64,000 nt of DNA. Source: Entoloma clypeatum (Eukaryota > Basidiomycota > Agaricomycetes > Agaricales > Entolomataceae). The position numbers and the translations under genes are program-made. The notes beneath the pieces were generated by a model. That model had not been told where the DNA came from and did no database searches. It saw only the letters and a list, made by a program, of their open reading frames with translations. The DNA lies in assembly GCA_963565915.1 (NCBI GenBank), contig OY751487.1, forward strand, positions 868,001-932,000, read 5' to 3'. This document shows positions 22,009 through 32,300 of this stretch, piece after piece; within the stretch, counting starts at the first letter, position 1, and each line of letters begins with the position of its first letter.

Positions 22009-24221
22009 CTACGAAGACTGATTGATAGCTGCCATAAAGGTGTGGAATGTAAGATGACCGCCATAGGTCGCGTCATCGTACTCCACAAGCGCTACGACAT
22101 CCCTTCTCTTCGGCCGCGATAACGTTGCTGCACGAAAAAGATCCAAGAGGGGCTCTATCCATTCGAGGAGCTCCCGCATTTCCTCCCGAATTAAATCAAG
22201 CACCTCATCAGACGTTTGCATGCTGATAACGAATGCGGACTTCACATCAAGGGCTAGGGAGAGCTCGGAATTCCAGTTCTCGAGACGCTTGACGGTGTCC
22301 AGCCGAGTTTTATTCTTGAGATCATAGTGAATCGCGGCCCAAACAAGCACGAAGAAGAATGACTCCAAATCATGGCGGTAGAGATGAGGCGGAGGGTTCT
22401 CCACCAGGAGATCGCGCGCCATGAATGGAACAGTCCCTGTTCTGTGCTTTGCTGCGGAAGTAGGGACTTCACCGGCATCATTCAAGACTGAAGCCATGTC
22501 CCAATCGTTGACGATGCCCTTGACCTCGCCTTCTTTGCGCTTGAACATGAGGTTGTTCTCGCTGAGATCTCGGTGAAGCACCTTGGCTACGGTATATGCA
22601 TGGTAGTGACCTAGAGGGAACGTGTTAGCATATAAGAAAGAAGAAAGAGCAACGAAAACCCACATTCCACACAATCGACGAAAGCTCTCTTGAACTCTTG
22701 GACGTCATCCACTTCCCACAATTTCTTGTACAGTTTCATTGCTATCGCATGCAGTTCGCGATCTTCAAATTCAGTCGCTGAAACTGATTTCAAGAGCTCA
22801 ACGCGAGGGAGGTCCAAAAACTCGGCGTTGTATGTGGCGGAGAACGTGATTTCAGGAAGATGGTCCCTCCAACCCGGAAGGGCGTCAACGACCTTCTTGA
22901 TGATGACCGCTTCCTTTTGGCGTGACACAAGCGGCCAGCTGATTTTGAGGGCCTCAGGCTCTGTACCCCCATCTGGCAATGCGGAGTAGACCTTCGTCGC
23001 TCGACCGATAAGGCCGTGGTACTCAAACAAGATTTTCTGGATGGTCCACGACACAGATCGTCCAGAACCGTCGCGCAGCGGAAATGTCATGCAGGAACCG
23101 ACGATGTGGGGAAGCCCCGCGCCTTTCGAAGCGTCATCGGGAGCGGTACCTATCTCCATACAAGGGTCGAAGCCAGCGTGTTTGCGATCGCAGGCGCTGA
23201 GAGCGTAGACGACTAGCGCGAGAGCAGTGGGGAACTCGGCAAAATTGAAGGCTAGAGTGCGGACGATGCACGCGCTGTCGTAGTACCACAAGGATAAAAA
23301 CGTCCGGTCGATGAAGATGCCTGACGTGTAAAGGCGGGTGGAGCTGGTCATGCATTCCAGCGCGTACGTGGCGAGTTGCAGCTCGCCCTGGGTGTAGCCT
23401 ATGTTTCTGCGTTTTGCTGGACGTTGACTGCCGCCGTCGTCGTTATTTTTGCGCTTCTGACTCGTGGTTTGAGGCGGTGGGAGGACGCCAAAAGCACCTG
23501 CGCCACTGCCACTGGAGGTTCGGGTACCACGGCTGGTAGATGCGCTGCCTGCGGCGATCCTCGCGCTCCGGCGGCGGACGGGTTCCGCGCTAACGGCAGC
23601 CTTCGCATGACGCTTCATGGCCAGCGAACTCGAGGGTACCTGCTTCGACGGTTTACCAAAAGACCGGGCACTTGAACTGACACCCCTCAAGTGCGAAGGC
23701 ACAGCAGAGCTCGTAGAAGACGCAATAGCTCCTCGCTTCCGGTCTGCTTCCGGTCTTCGCTTCTTCTTGAACTCGAATATCTGCCACGGCATCAGCCAGA
23801 CGGGGCGTTCGATCATCTCTGCCAATGTCAACATATCGGGTTGCAGGCGCGTGAATCGTGACTTGATCTTGCAGGTGCCACCTTTGTCCCAGAATACGAC
23901 AGACCCTTTTCCTGTGCGCTTGACAAATGTGCGGACCTTTGCTATGAGATCTTCCGCGATTTCTACGAATATGGGGTAGAGCTCAGTCTCATCGTTGGTC
24001 TTCTCGTTGTACCTTTGGAGAGCATCGGGTTTGATAGTCCACGTCCCCTTTCGGATGAGATCGATGGTGGTCTCGTCTACGCCCCACACGTGCTGAACGA
24101 ACAGCCTGACGTCTGTGAGGAATATTTTGTGTTTGATATCATCCTCCAATGAGGGACGAATGGTAGAGCGAGTGGCATTTTCTGGGAGCCCGACGACCCC
24201 GCGCTTGCTAGGTGTCGACAT
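22009..24221 (-). CDS. FunK1-type fungal protein kinase
   Basis: Two exons, complement(22009-22610, 22664-24221), joined across a 53-bp intron (GTGGGT...CTAG), give 719 residues. The splice joins FVDCVE-C to HYHAYTVAKVLHRDL in frame. The C-terminal lobe has HRDLSENNLMF (catalytic loop, D base and N), NDWDMAS in the DFG position and GTVPFMARDLL as the activation-segment end. The N-terminal third has the conserved fungal region (FVKRTGKGSVVFWDKG, LMPWQIFEFKKKRR), then a basic, Ser-rich linker. FunK1 kinases are expanded in Agaricomycetes; substrates are mostly unknown. It faces away from the secreted-protein gene (632 bp apart). It is one of two host-like genes here and appears intact. Confidence 0.88.
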
Positions 24222-24852
24222 ATCTACTCATGTGTTTCTCAATGTCATTATCCTATTCCATGGCTTCATGGAGACTTACCTGAACAGCACGAATCTACCG
24301 AGGACGAATTTGAAATGTCGGAAGAGCACGAATAGGAAGCAGAACGTGAGGCTCTTGTGGAGGTCGACATATTGAAACTGCTTTATCACAATCCTCGGCG
24401 GAGCCAAAGCGTTCGAAGAATGGTCAAAGCGGCTCGAATTTTGGCCAATCAAAGTCTGAACAATGGGCGTGACGATGGTCACACTCGCATGTTGTGACGG
24501 GACGTGTTTCCACTCCTGAGTCAACTCAAGTTCAAACCATTTTAAAATAACAGTAACCTGTAGGTTTCTCAATCAACTTTTTAATACAACAATCATCATT
24601 TTCTAGGTCCCAAAGAACAGCCGACTCCGTTCGTCAGACTTATAGAATCAGAGTTTTTCGCCCATGCTACCAGGCTACTCTAACACTCCTGTCATCCGCC
24701 GGGCCTCAAAATGTCAGTCAGCCTCCTCCAGCCTATAAAGGATCCGTGCTACCGTTCCCCCATCTTCATTCCCTTCTTTATCTTACCAGCACTCATCCAA
24801 CATCTGGATCATACGCTCTTTCCGAACCCCACATTCCTTTCAAATTCAACAC
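24222..24852. promoter_or_regulatory. Divergent intergenic region with a TATA box
   Basis: 632 bp between the kinase start and the secreted-protein start. CTATAAAG at 24733-24740 lies about 113 nt upstream of the ATG at 24853 and is the likely core promoter of that gene. Nothing else is recognised with confidence. Confidence 0.5.
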
Positions 24853-25390
24853 ATGATGCATCCTACCACAAGACTTGTCTCTCTCCTTCTCGCCGCCACT
24901 GCTGCCGTCATGGCTACACCCGCTCCCTTCCACCATAACGTAAGTTCAGCCACCTTTCCCTTGTCGAATCCAACTTGACCATCGTCTGAACTTGAAAGGA
25001 CAAGGGCTATAACAACAATCGTGGTCGTGGAGATCATGGCGGTGACGATGAATACGGTGTTCGATATGGTGGTTATGAATCTGGGTATGGTGGTGATAAT
25101 CCTTATGGCAGAGAGAGGATTTTCGGAGATGGATATGCGCGATACGCGGGAGACGTCGGCTATGGAGGTTACTATGGCGGCGATGGCTTGATTTCAACCC
25201 CCCCGACCTCGGTTTCAAGAAAGCGTTTCCGACTACCCCAGCTATCACGATTGCGACTGCTACCATCACCGCGGCTACCGCGCCCCTTTCAACCGCCGCG
25301 ACCGCTATTACTCCTGTCATGGCTGCCACCACCTTCGAGGACGTAGCTGGGGAGATGGAGGGTGCTTTCGACTCTGGTTTCCTTGGTTGA
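24853..25390 (+). CDS. Small secreted Gly/Tyr-rich protein (frameshift in a C7 run)
   Basis: Exon 1 (24853-24939) encodes 29 residues with a clear signal peptide: basic start, hydrophobic core LVSLLLAATAAVMA, likely cleavage after ATPA. A 59-bp intron (24940-24998, GTAAGT...AAAG) follows. Exon 2 encodes an Asn/Gly/Asp/Tyr-rich stretch (YGGYESGYGGDNPYG, YGGYYGGDG). After a run of seven C at 25198-25204 the most protein-like frame changes: KAFPTTPAITIATAT, an Ala/Thr-rich stretch, then FEDVAGEMEGAFDSGFLG, ending at TGA 25388-25390. One base lost from the C run, or a sequencing error, would explain it. Without the shift the frame ends in Pro/Arg-rich sequence near 25340. Likely secreted or wall-associated; function unknown. 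Confidence 0.6.
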
Positions 25391-25642
25391 TGATTGATCT
25401 GACCGGGCTGGTCTGGTTTGGTCTGTGAGGGTTGGATTTTGGGGATTCGTTGATTGCATAAGAGCTTTATTTTATTTTGTTTAATTTTCCACAACTCGTT
25501 TGGCCTATATATTATAATAAGTAAGGTGAAGTTGAGAATCGAATCTAGCCGTCATCCGCCGTTGAATTTCTTGACATCGGTCTCTCACTGAGTTCTTCAT
25601 GACAAATCCTAACACTCCTGGGTCCTCAAACCTCTGGCTGTC
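25391..25642. other. 3' flank of the secreted-protein gene
   Basis: Probable 3' UTR and spacer. A T-rich AAGAGCTTTATTTTATTTTG segment at about 25460 may hold the polyadenylation signal region. No gene seen. Confidence 0.35.
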
Positions 25643-26010
25643 ATGGATATGGCAGACTGGGCAGCCTACGAACCAAACCACCCCACAGGCATTGCAAGAA
25701 TGTGCGTGTTAACCTATTGTTGACCCTTGAGTATCATGACACTTTCCAGTCCAACGTGTGCACTGGTTACATGGCCGGGCCCAGAAACTTCATTGGGAAG
25801 AGGAAACCGTTCTTGTTGGATATGAAACCAGTGGACCGTCAGGTATTTTCTGTTCAAGGCCAGTTGGTGGAATGAGTGGAAGGAGGAGAATGTGTCCCAT
25901 GCAGGACCAGCAGCATATGCTTGCAGGAAGTCAGCAATGTGGCGTATCCTGGCTGCTGATGCCAACAGAGCATTTGCTCTGGTTGATAGATCATACACCA
26001 CCCAGTTGAT
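25643..26010 (+). pseudogene. Remnant of a KDZ-type transposase C-terminus
   Basis: Pieces in shifting frames read ADWAAYEPNHPTGIAR, then (after a possible GTGCGT...TTCCAG intron at 25702-25749) VHWLHGRAQKLHWEEETVLV, then SWWNEWKEENVSHAGPAAYA and RKSAMWRILAADANRAF. This order (HPTGIAR, RAxxxxWEEE, WW...GxxAYAxRQxxxWxxLA) resembles the C-terminal end of KDZ transposases common in Agaricomycetes, from my memory of the family. No catalytic region is present, so it is a decayed fragment. Confidence 0.45.
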
Positions 26011-26353
26011 TTGACATCCCTGTCCAGTTGTATGTAAGGCATAAATTTACAGACGATGTATGCCACAGTATCCATCTGGCACCAGAAACCGGTAAGATGG
26101 ACTCAACTGGCATCTGCTCTCCAACCGACTAGTAACTGGCACCCGGAACTCTACCAGCATCATGTTCCCATCAATGTAAATGACCCACAATGCAGACACA
26201 AGCAGCAAATTGTGTTCTACCGGCAACCTTTGGCCGGCAACCTCTGGCCAGCAATGGATTGGTGTTAACTTTAGTAAACAGAAAATTTTCATGATCACAT
26301 GATTTATCAACTTGATCTCCAACCACAACATTATTATTATTGTGCTGTTCATC

Positions 26354-26896
26354 ATGTCCTCCACCCCAACCACCTGCACTCCTTCTATTGTGGACCCACA
26401 AGAGATTGTGTCATATTGTGAGTCGCGTTTTTGTGCCATGCTCAATGCCATGACAGGGACCAAAGAAGAACAGATCCCCCAACTCATGTGACATGAACTT
26501 GTGACTGTCACACCCACTGCATCACAATAAACACATGCTGATAAGATTGCCTTGTAGATGTTTTTGTTACAATTCATTGCTATTGCCGTGGCATCCGGCC
26601 CAGCAGTAGATGTGCCGGTCATTACCTGGCATCTGTCCCGGAACTGGCTGGAGACTCCCAATGCACCACCTCTCACCTTGGACTTGTTGCTCACCCTGGA
26701 TGCCGGCTCACACCCAAGCCATCTGACCGGCATGGTCGAGAGCTATCTCTGTGATTGGTGGACAAGTGACTTGCCTGCGCAAGCCAATCAAGTCCTCAAC
26801 ATGGAATGGCTGCCCGACTGCTTGGCGCATTATTGCATTGTATCCCAATCAAACCTCCGGCCACCACATGCATTCATGGTGAAACGAAGGAAGTGA
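26354..26896 (+). pseudogene. Decayed ORF of unknown function
   Basis: One frame gives about 180 codons starting MSSTPTTCTPSIVDPQEIVS. It is broken by TGA near 26486, TAA near 26528 and TAG near 26555; the last two fit C-to-T changes of CAA and CAG. Downstream it reads VPVITWHLSRNWLETP and YLCDWWTSDLPAQANQVLNM. No family is recognised. It could be the rest of the KDZ element upstream or an old host gene. A 228-codon frame exists on the other strand but has no protein-like features. Confidence 0.3.
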
Positions 26897-27853
26897 GTCT
26901 GGGGATGAGTGCGAGCGATATCTCTATCACACACACAAACACCAAACACAACAACGAAGACCGAACAAGTCTCGTGATGTGTACTTCTCAATTGATATAG
27001 TTTGGGGTGATGAGTGGGATCACTCAGGATGCAACTCTTCCAAACAACAATTGAATAACTCGTTTAGCGATGGCTCGATAAGTCTCGAACAAGACTTAGA
27101 GATAGTTCTCAATAGATAATGAACCGAGGTTTGTGATTTCCGAACCAACAAGACTTTGCGAACATGATCTCAACCGAATATGAACACGACAATGACCAAT
27201 ACGACTGATAGATAACACGATTTGATGATTGACAAGTTCTCGAACACACAAAACACAATCGGGATTGACTTCCAATGCAAACCAAAGGATCTTGAGGCTT
27301 CAATGATACTCGCAAACGACGACAGATGCACAAGACAAATGCTATCAATTCTGGGGCACAATCTAACCTAACCTATCTACGACAAAACTACGAGATTTTA
27401 TACATGAGCAGCAATAAATATAGAAAAAGGTTGCATGTGGTATTGATAAATGGTATCCAGTCAAATGACCTTCACTAAAGTTGTTTTGATGCGCCCATGT
27501 GGTTGACAATGTGACAGGTATGTTCTTTTCTCCATATTCTACCTCTATCATGCTTGTGAGGACACTATTCCACTATCTTGGTCTATTGATACACCTCACG
27601 ATGATGCCAATGAGTTACTGCGAGGTATCATATGCTTTGATTAAGGGTCATCTCAGTAAGCAACTGATCAACAACCGATCCATATCAATATGTCTGCCAT
27701 GTAATGCACATTGATCGCGGTGTATTAAACTCGATCTCGGTCTGTTTGATCCAATGTCATTGGCTATTCCCCATATGGACCATTTGGACGCGAAGCAAGG
27801 CGCACATTTGCCAAGCCTCTCACGAGAATGTCTCCAATCAAGCCCTCAATGTA
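26897..27853. other. Non-coding interval
   Basis: AT-rich and without a credible ORF. Repeated TCTCGAAC/GTTCTC-like words occur at 27080-27250. This may be an old LTR or Helitron flank, but I cannot define ends. Confidence 0.35.
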
Positions 27854-28215
27854 CAGTGCCTCACAAAACTGATTCAATGTTTGTTGCTTTTTGAATACCT
27901 TCAAGATAACTCTGCAAAGAATACCAATTGAATTAAACCTTTGGTATATAATTGAAGGCCCTACTTCAGGGCTTTCAGAATATAAAGGAATCATATGATT
28001 TAGATCAGAATCCATGGAGATATGATTAAATTAAATCAGCAACTCATTGAATCAGTTTTGTGAGTACCTATGGCAATTATCAGAATCAAATGCTTCACTG
28101 GTTGTATGGTAACCAGTTGTCATGACTTACTGATGGAATTTGAATAGAACCCTGATGGGTTGTCAAGGAAAGTTGTATAAGAAGAATCCAACATCAACAG
28201 CCTCCATAATTAATC

Positions 28216-28729
28216 ATGCGCCCTATCTCCTCTTCCCACAAGAAAAACATTCTTTCTCTGGCCTCCAATGGTCACTCCACTTGTCATATTGCCTCTAACC
28301 TGGGTGTCAGCCAACCAACTGTCTCTGGAGTGCTTCAGAATCTTCTTCCTCATCGCAATCTCTCTTCTGGTGGTCGTCCATCCAAGCTTTCTCCCACCAA
28401 CACACGAAACACACTTTCACAAATCACCTCAGAGAGAGCCTCCAATGCTGTGCAGGCTACCAAACACATCGACACTGTCATCTCCAATCCTGTCTCCCCA
28501 GAAACTGTGAGAAGGGTTCTCAGAAAACATGAATTCAAGGCTGTAACAAAGAAGAAAAGACCTTTGGCGGTTGGCATTTGCTATGAAGCACAGGGAATGG
28601 ACAGTGGAGGACTGGAAGAGGGTCATTTGGTCAGATGAGACCAAAATCAACAGGTTTGGGTCAGATGGCAAGGAATGGGTCTGGAAAAAGAAGGGTGAGG
28701 GGCTTATTGAAAGAGAGGTTCAGGGCACA
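28216..28729 (+). pseudogene. Tc1 transposase, N-terminal part (before element C)
   Basis: It starts MRPISSSHKKNILSLASNGH. The paired helix-turn-helix DNA-binding region (SQPTVSGVLQNL; GRPSKLSPTNTRNTLSQ) spans about residues 1-110. A 25-bp deletion near 28565, relative to the copy at 20050, shifts the frame. The other frame then gives FAMKHREWTVEDWKRVIWSD with the first catalytic Asp (SDETKINRFGSDG). Element C inserted at 28730 after VQGT. Confidence 0.9.
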
Positions 28730-29439
28730 TGTTATATCCGTCTCCGAGTCTCCGATCCACTCCGATCGTCCTCCGACATTCTGGACATCTGTTACCTCCA
28801 CATCTCCACATGTTGCATTTCATATTCATAACTCCATGCATTTATGCATTTCATATTCATATTCCTGTTTACTTATGCATCGCCTTTTCTGCATGGTCCG
28901 TTGACCGACATCTCCAATGTTCGTTACAGTCGCTGGCAACTTATGCCACAAACTCCGGACCTACTCCGACCATCTCCGTAAAGTAATCACATTTAGGTAT
29001 TTAAGCTCGTACCATACCTGTAGTTCCTCAGTTCAAATATCAACAAAGTTGACTCCTCTACTCCCCGTTCATGCCAGAGATCCTCGCCGTGGTACAATAC
29101 ACCGACGACATCCTCATCTACTGCTCTTCCTCCATCATTACCCTTTGACGAGCTCAGTAATGTGTCTGAGTCACAACTCCAACATTGTCCGACCACTTCC
29201 ACGTCAATGTGTCTCTCACCGAGATCTCTCCGAGGACCTCCGCACCTCTGACCTCTTCTCTGACCTCCTGAAATTGGGACACCTTATCCAACAAACGGCG
29301 GCGCAACACATATGTACATTGAAGCCACATCCCTCCCCTTCGTTGTTCCTCCGCATTTCCGGAGTTCAGCTCTGGTCTCAGTCCTATGTCCGACCTCCGA
29401 CTTCCTCCGACGAAGCTCCGACGTTTCACCCACTTAACA
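28730..29439 (+). repeat. 5' LTR of element C
   Basis: 710 bp. A TATTTAAG box near 28998 is followed 33 nt later by AGTTCAAATAT (29030-29040), the proposed mRNA start and primer. The tracts are rich in TCCGAC words. Confidence 0.93.
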
Positions 29440-29441
29440 GT

Positions 29442-29452
29442 ATATTCGAACT
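29442..29452 (+). promoter_or_regulatory. Self-priming primer-binding site of element C
   Basis: ATATTCGAACT starts two bases after the 5' LTR and pairs with AGTTCAAATAT at 29030-29040 at 10 of 11 positions. The one mismatch is at the CG in this site, so a CpG-linked change on one side could explain it. Confidence 0.65.
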
Positions 29453-29479
29453 CAAACCGTTTTTGGATTCCTGCTAGTC

Positions 29480-30616
29480 ATGGCACTCCAAAACACCAAG
29501 ACAGCAAAAGCCACAGAAGCTGGCACTTCTAGGCAGCAAGTTCTACAAAATGTTGAACAACATTTAACAGAACTATCCCCTGTAACTCCGACTACTCCGA
29601 CACCTCCGGGTTTTCGGCCCATCACACCTCCGCATAATATTCCGATCCCCACTTCCCCCATAGAATCTGCACCCCCATCTCCTCAGAATATTTTTGGCCC
29701 ACAAGCCCTTGCAGATGCTTTCCTCTTAATGACCAATGAACTCAAATGCAGCAAAGGTCACAAGCATCACAAAAAGGCTAAGGATCCGGACACCTTCGAC
29801 GGTTCCAATCCCCGGAAACTGAACCAGTTCATCCTCCAATGCACATTGTTCTTCCACGACAACTCCGAGTATGACGATGACTCTGCCAAAATCACTCTCG
29901 CCATCTCTTTCCTCCGAGGCACAGCCCTCGATTACTTCGAGCATTTCACCATCGAACCGGACCCGGACAATCCCCCGGACTGGTACGAAGATTGGTCCGC
30001 ATTCCTCCACACACTCCGCATGGAATTCGGGGTCATTGACCCCGTTGCAGATGCTGCCAACTCTCTGGACAATCTCAAAATGCGCGAAAATCAATATATT
30101 CTCAAGTATAATATTGAGTTCACACGCATTGCTGCCAAAATGCACTGGGACAGCTCCGCCCTGCATCACCGGTACTACTCCGGGTTGGCGGAGCGGATTA
30201 AAGATGTCCTTGGGACTCAAGCAAAGCCAAGCACGTTACCAGCACTTAGGGAGCTAGCACAGACTATTGATGCTTGCCACTGGGAACGTCAGTGCAAGAA
30301 ATCCCGCTCCAACAAATCCGAAGCTAAAACCCCCTCCACAAACTCTGATAAAAACTCCAAAGCCAAACCGCAGATGCAGAACCAGGGCAAACAGTTGAAG
30401 CCTTCCTCTGCTCCCAAGTCTGACATCTCCGACAAACTCAGAAAAGACGGGAAGCTAACTCCGGAGGAATGCAAACGCCGTTTTGACAACAACCTCTGTA
30501 TGTTTTGTGGCAAAGCTGGACACGTCGTGAAAGATTGCCTAAAGTCTTCGTCCTCCGCCTCTAAGGCTAAGGCGCACGCTGCCCAAGCCAAGACCATGGA
30601 CAAAACAAAAAATTAG
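29480..30616 (+). CDS. gag: gag of element C
   Basis: An intact 378-residue frame starting MALQNTKTAKATEAGTSRQQ. A Pro/Thr-rich linker is followed by the gag domain (DPDTFDGSNPRKLNQFILQC, FLRGTALDYFEHF, FIRIAAKM-like helices), a Lys/Ser-rich region and one CCHC knuckle, CMFCGKAGHVVKDC, near residue 340. It ends at TAG 30614-30616. Pol is in the -1 frame, and the slippery heptamer A AAA AAT sits directly before the stop. This is the only undamaged gag of the LTR elements in the window. Confidence 0.9.
   Translation: MALQNTKTAKATEAGTSRQQVLQNVEQHLTELSPVTPTTPTPPGFRPITPPHNIPIPTSPIESAPPSPQNIFGPQALADAFLLMTNELKCSKGHKHHKKAKDPDTFDGSNPRKLNQFILQCTLFFHDNSEYDDDSAKITLAISFLRGTALDYFEHFTIEPDPDNPPDWYEDWSAFLHTLRMEFGVIDPVADAANSLDNLKMRENQYILKYNIEFTRIAAKMHWDSSALHHRYYSGLAERIKDVLGTQAKPSTLPALRELAQTIDACHWERQCKKSRSNKSEAKTPSTNSDKNSKAKPQMQNQGKQLKPSSAPKSDISDKLRKDGKLTPEECKRRFDNNLCMFCGKAGHVVKDCLKSSSSASKAKAHAAQAKTMDKTKN
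30607..30613 (+). promoter_or_regulatory. Candidate -1 ribosomal frameshift site of element C
   Basis: A AAA AAT in the gag frame (codons ACA AAA AAT TAG) has the X XXY YYZ form. Slippage gives AAA AAA TTA GCG in the pol frame. A TAG seven codons later in this copy could be a CAG-to-TAG mutation. The match is seen; function is inferred. Confidence 0.55.
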
Positions 30617-31436
30617 CGGGCAGTCCATAGGACTCTGTACGGCCTGAGGACTGCGTTGAACCCATCCGTACTACCGCTCTACTCAATGCTTCCGCTCTTT
30701 CTGACCCCAATTCGCTCCGTGTCCGACTTACATCTCCGCTTATCTCCAATTCTTCTCCAATAGCCGCCCTTGTGGACTCCGGCTCTACTCATTGTTTTAT
30801 TGACTCCCGTTATGCTTCATCCTATAAACTCCCTTTCACCTCCATACCTCCGATCAAACTTAAATTATTTGATGGAACGTCCAACTCCGTCATTACTCAG
30901 GCAGTTGATCTCCCTGTATACTTTTCCTCCGATGAATATATGGCCATTACTGTTACATTCCGATCCATTCCGACGATTTCCGACCAATCCCAACACCTCC
31001 GACACCTCCGACATTTTGACTAATACTTATTATGCATACTTACTGTTATGAATCTTGTTACTACATACATTACTTACATCCGACCATTTTACTTATGTTA
31101 AGAATCTCCGACAGCCACTCGTTATCCGACTCCGACGAAGCCACACGTCCTCCGACATAGTATTTAAACTTATGTAGAATCATGTATTAGCTTCAGTTTG
31201 AATATCAACTTAGATTCGACATCATACCTCCCGTCCTCTTTCCGACTCTTAACTTGAGTCCGACCTCCGACCTCCAATCCTCCGATCCTCCAAAATAAGG
31301 ACACCAACATATTAGCGAGGGCGCAACACACAAGTTGAAGCCAAGTCCTTGCCCCTACGTTGCACGTGCTTCGACCCTCCGACTTTCCGACGCGTCCGAC
31401 GTAGCTCCGACATTTTGTCGATCAGTTCTTAACAGT

Positions 31437-31447
31437 ATATTCAAACT
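31437..31447 (+). promoter_or_regulatory. Self-priming primer-binding site of element D
   Basis: ATATTCAAACT, two bases after the LTR, is the exact 11-nt reverse complement of AGTTTGAATAT at 31195-31205, which lies 34 nt downstream of TATTTAAACT. Confidence 0.75.
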
Positions 31448-31478
31448 GCCACTCGCTTATCCATATTTCAAATTCCAG

Positions 31479-31802
31479 TTATGGCAGCCCGCAACACTCA
31501 GAACTCCTGCGCAGCAGCAGCCGCAGCGGAAGCTTCAAACCTGCAGGACACCAGGGCGACATTTCTACATACATTCCAAGATATTCCCACAGAAGAATCT
31601 GCACCCAAACCTGACCCCATATCTCCTCCGCTACCTGCATCTCCTCTGCTAACCGCGCCGCCTCCGCAGCCCTCTCTTCCTCCGCTCTCCGCTCCTCCTC
31701 AGCCTTCCTCGCAGCCTCCTCCTCCGCTGCTCGCTTTTTTGCCTCCACCTCCGCGAGCTTAGCCTGCAGCGCCTCCATCTCCTTTTGAAAATCGGCCGAC
31801 AT
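31479..31802 (-). pseudogene. Antisense coiled-coil ORF remnant in D, fused to a gag-like start
   Basis: On the minus strand the frame from 31802 reads MSADFQKEMEALQAKLAEVE and continues as a charged Ala/Glu/Lys/Arg coiled coil to about 31640. On the plus strand, 31481 to about 31640 reads like a gag start (MAARNTQNSCAAAAAAEASN ... IPTEESAPKPDPISPP). The two halves meet in the middle, as if a deletion joined the start of gag to the start of an antisense gene. Element C has a similar antisense coiled-coil ORF in the corresponding place. Neither half is likely to be functional alone. Confidence 0.5.
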
Positions 31803-31842
31803 ATTGAGGTTTTTTCGGAAGAGTTTAAAACAAAAAGAGAAT

Positions 31843-32300
31843 TGTTATGGTTGACGAACCCATGCAATGCTTAGGCAGAGAGGCTTAAGTAGCAAAGGCG
31901 GATACCAAGGTGATTGCTAGATCTGGGGAATACATGCAATGTATGTACCCTATATATACTAGAAGGTCGAGTCATCTAGATGACTCTAGAGCGGTTCCGG
32001 TCTGACTCCAGAAGCGGACCCGGAGTAGGTGTCTATGGTAACTGCTGCGGCGTGAGTCAGAGTATCTAAGTATAGTCCAATAAGTAACACAATGTCAAGG
32101 ATGTGTGAGAGTAACCATCTAGATATGGTAACAATGACCATACTGTAGTGAGTAAGCGGAGGCCGGGGCCCGAATGATGTAAAAGTGAATAGTAAGCCTG
32201 AAACCAATAGATAAGATGAAACTGGCCATTAATCAGATAAGGCCTCTATGTCTTGTATCTTGTCTGAGCGATCAATGCCATGGATAGCAAATCCATAACA
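31843..32300 (-). repeat. Solo LTR, family E (inside D)
   Basis: 458 bp, TGTTATGGTT to CCATAACA on the plus strand, flanked by AGAAT (31838-31842, 32301-32305). Opposite in orientation and nearly identical to the copy at 35011-35468. The primer-like motif is at 31914-31924. Confidence 0.95.

Noticed and set aside
25340..25390. Unshifted end of the secreted protein
   Set aside because: The unshifted frame turns into Pro/Arg/Leu-rich sequence; the shifted frame is smoother and ends in a typical acidic segment, so the C7 shift is preferred but not proven.
26047..26733. 228-codon minus-strand frame
   Set aside because: No domain or plausible start; the plus strand gives a more protein-like decayed frame in the same place.
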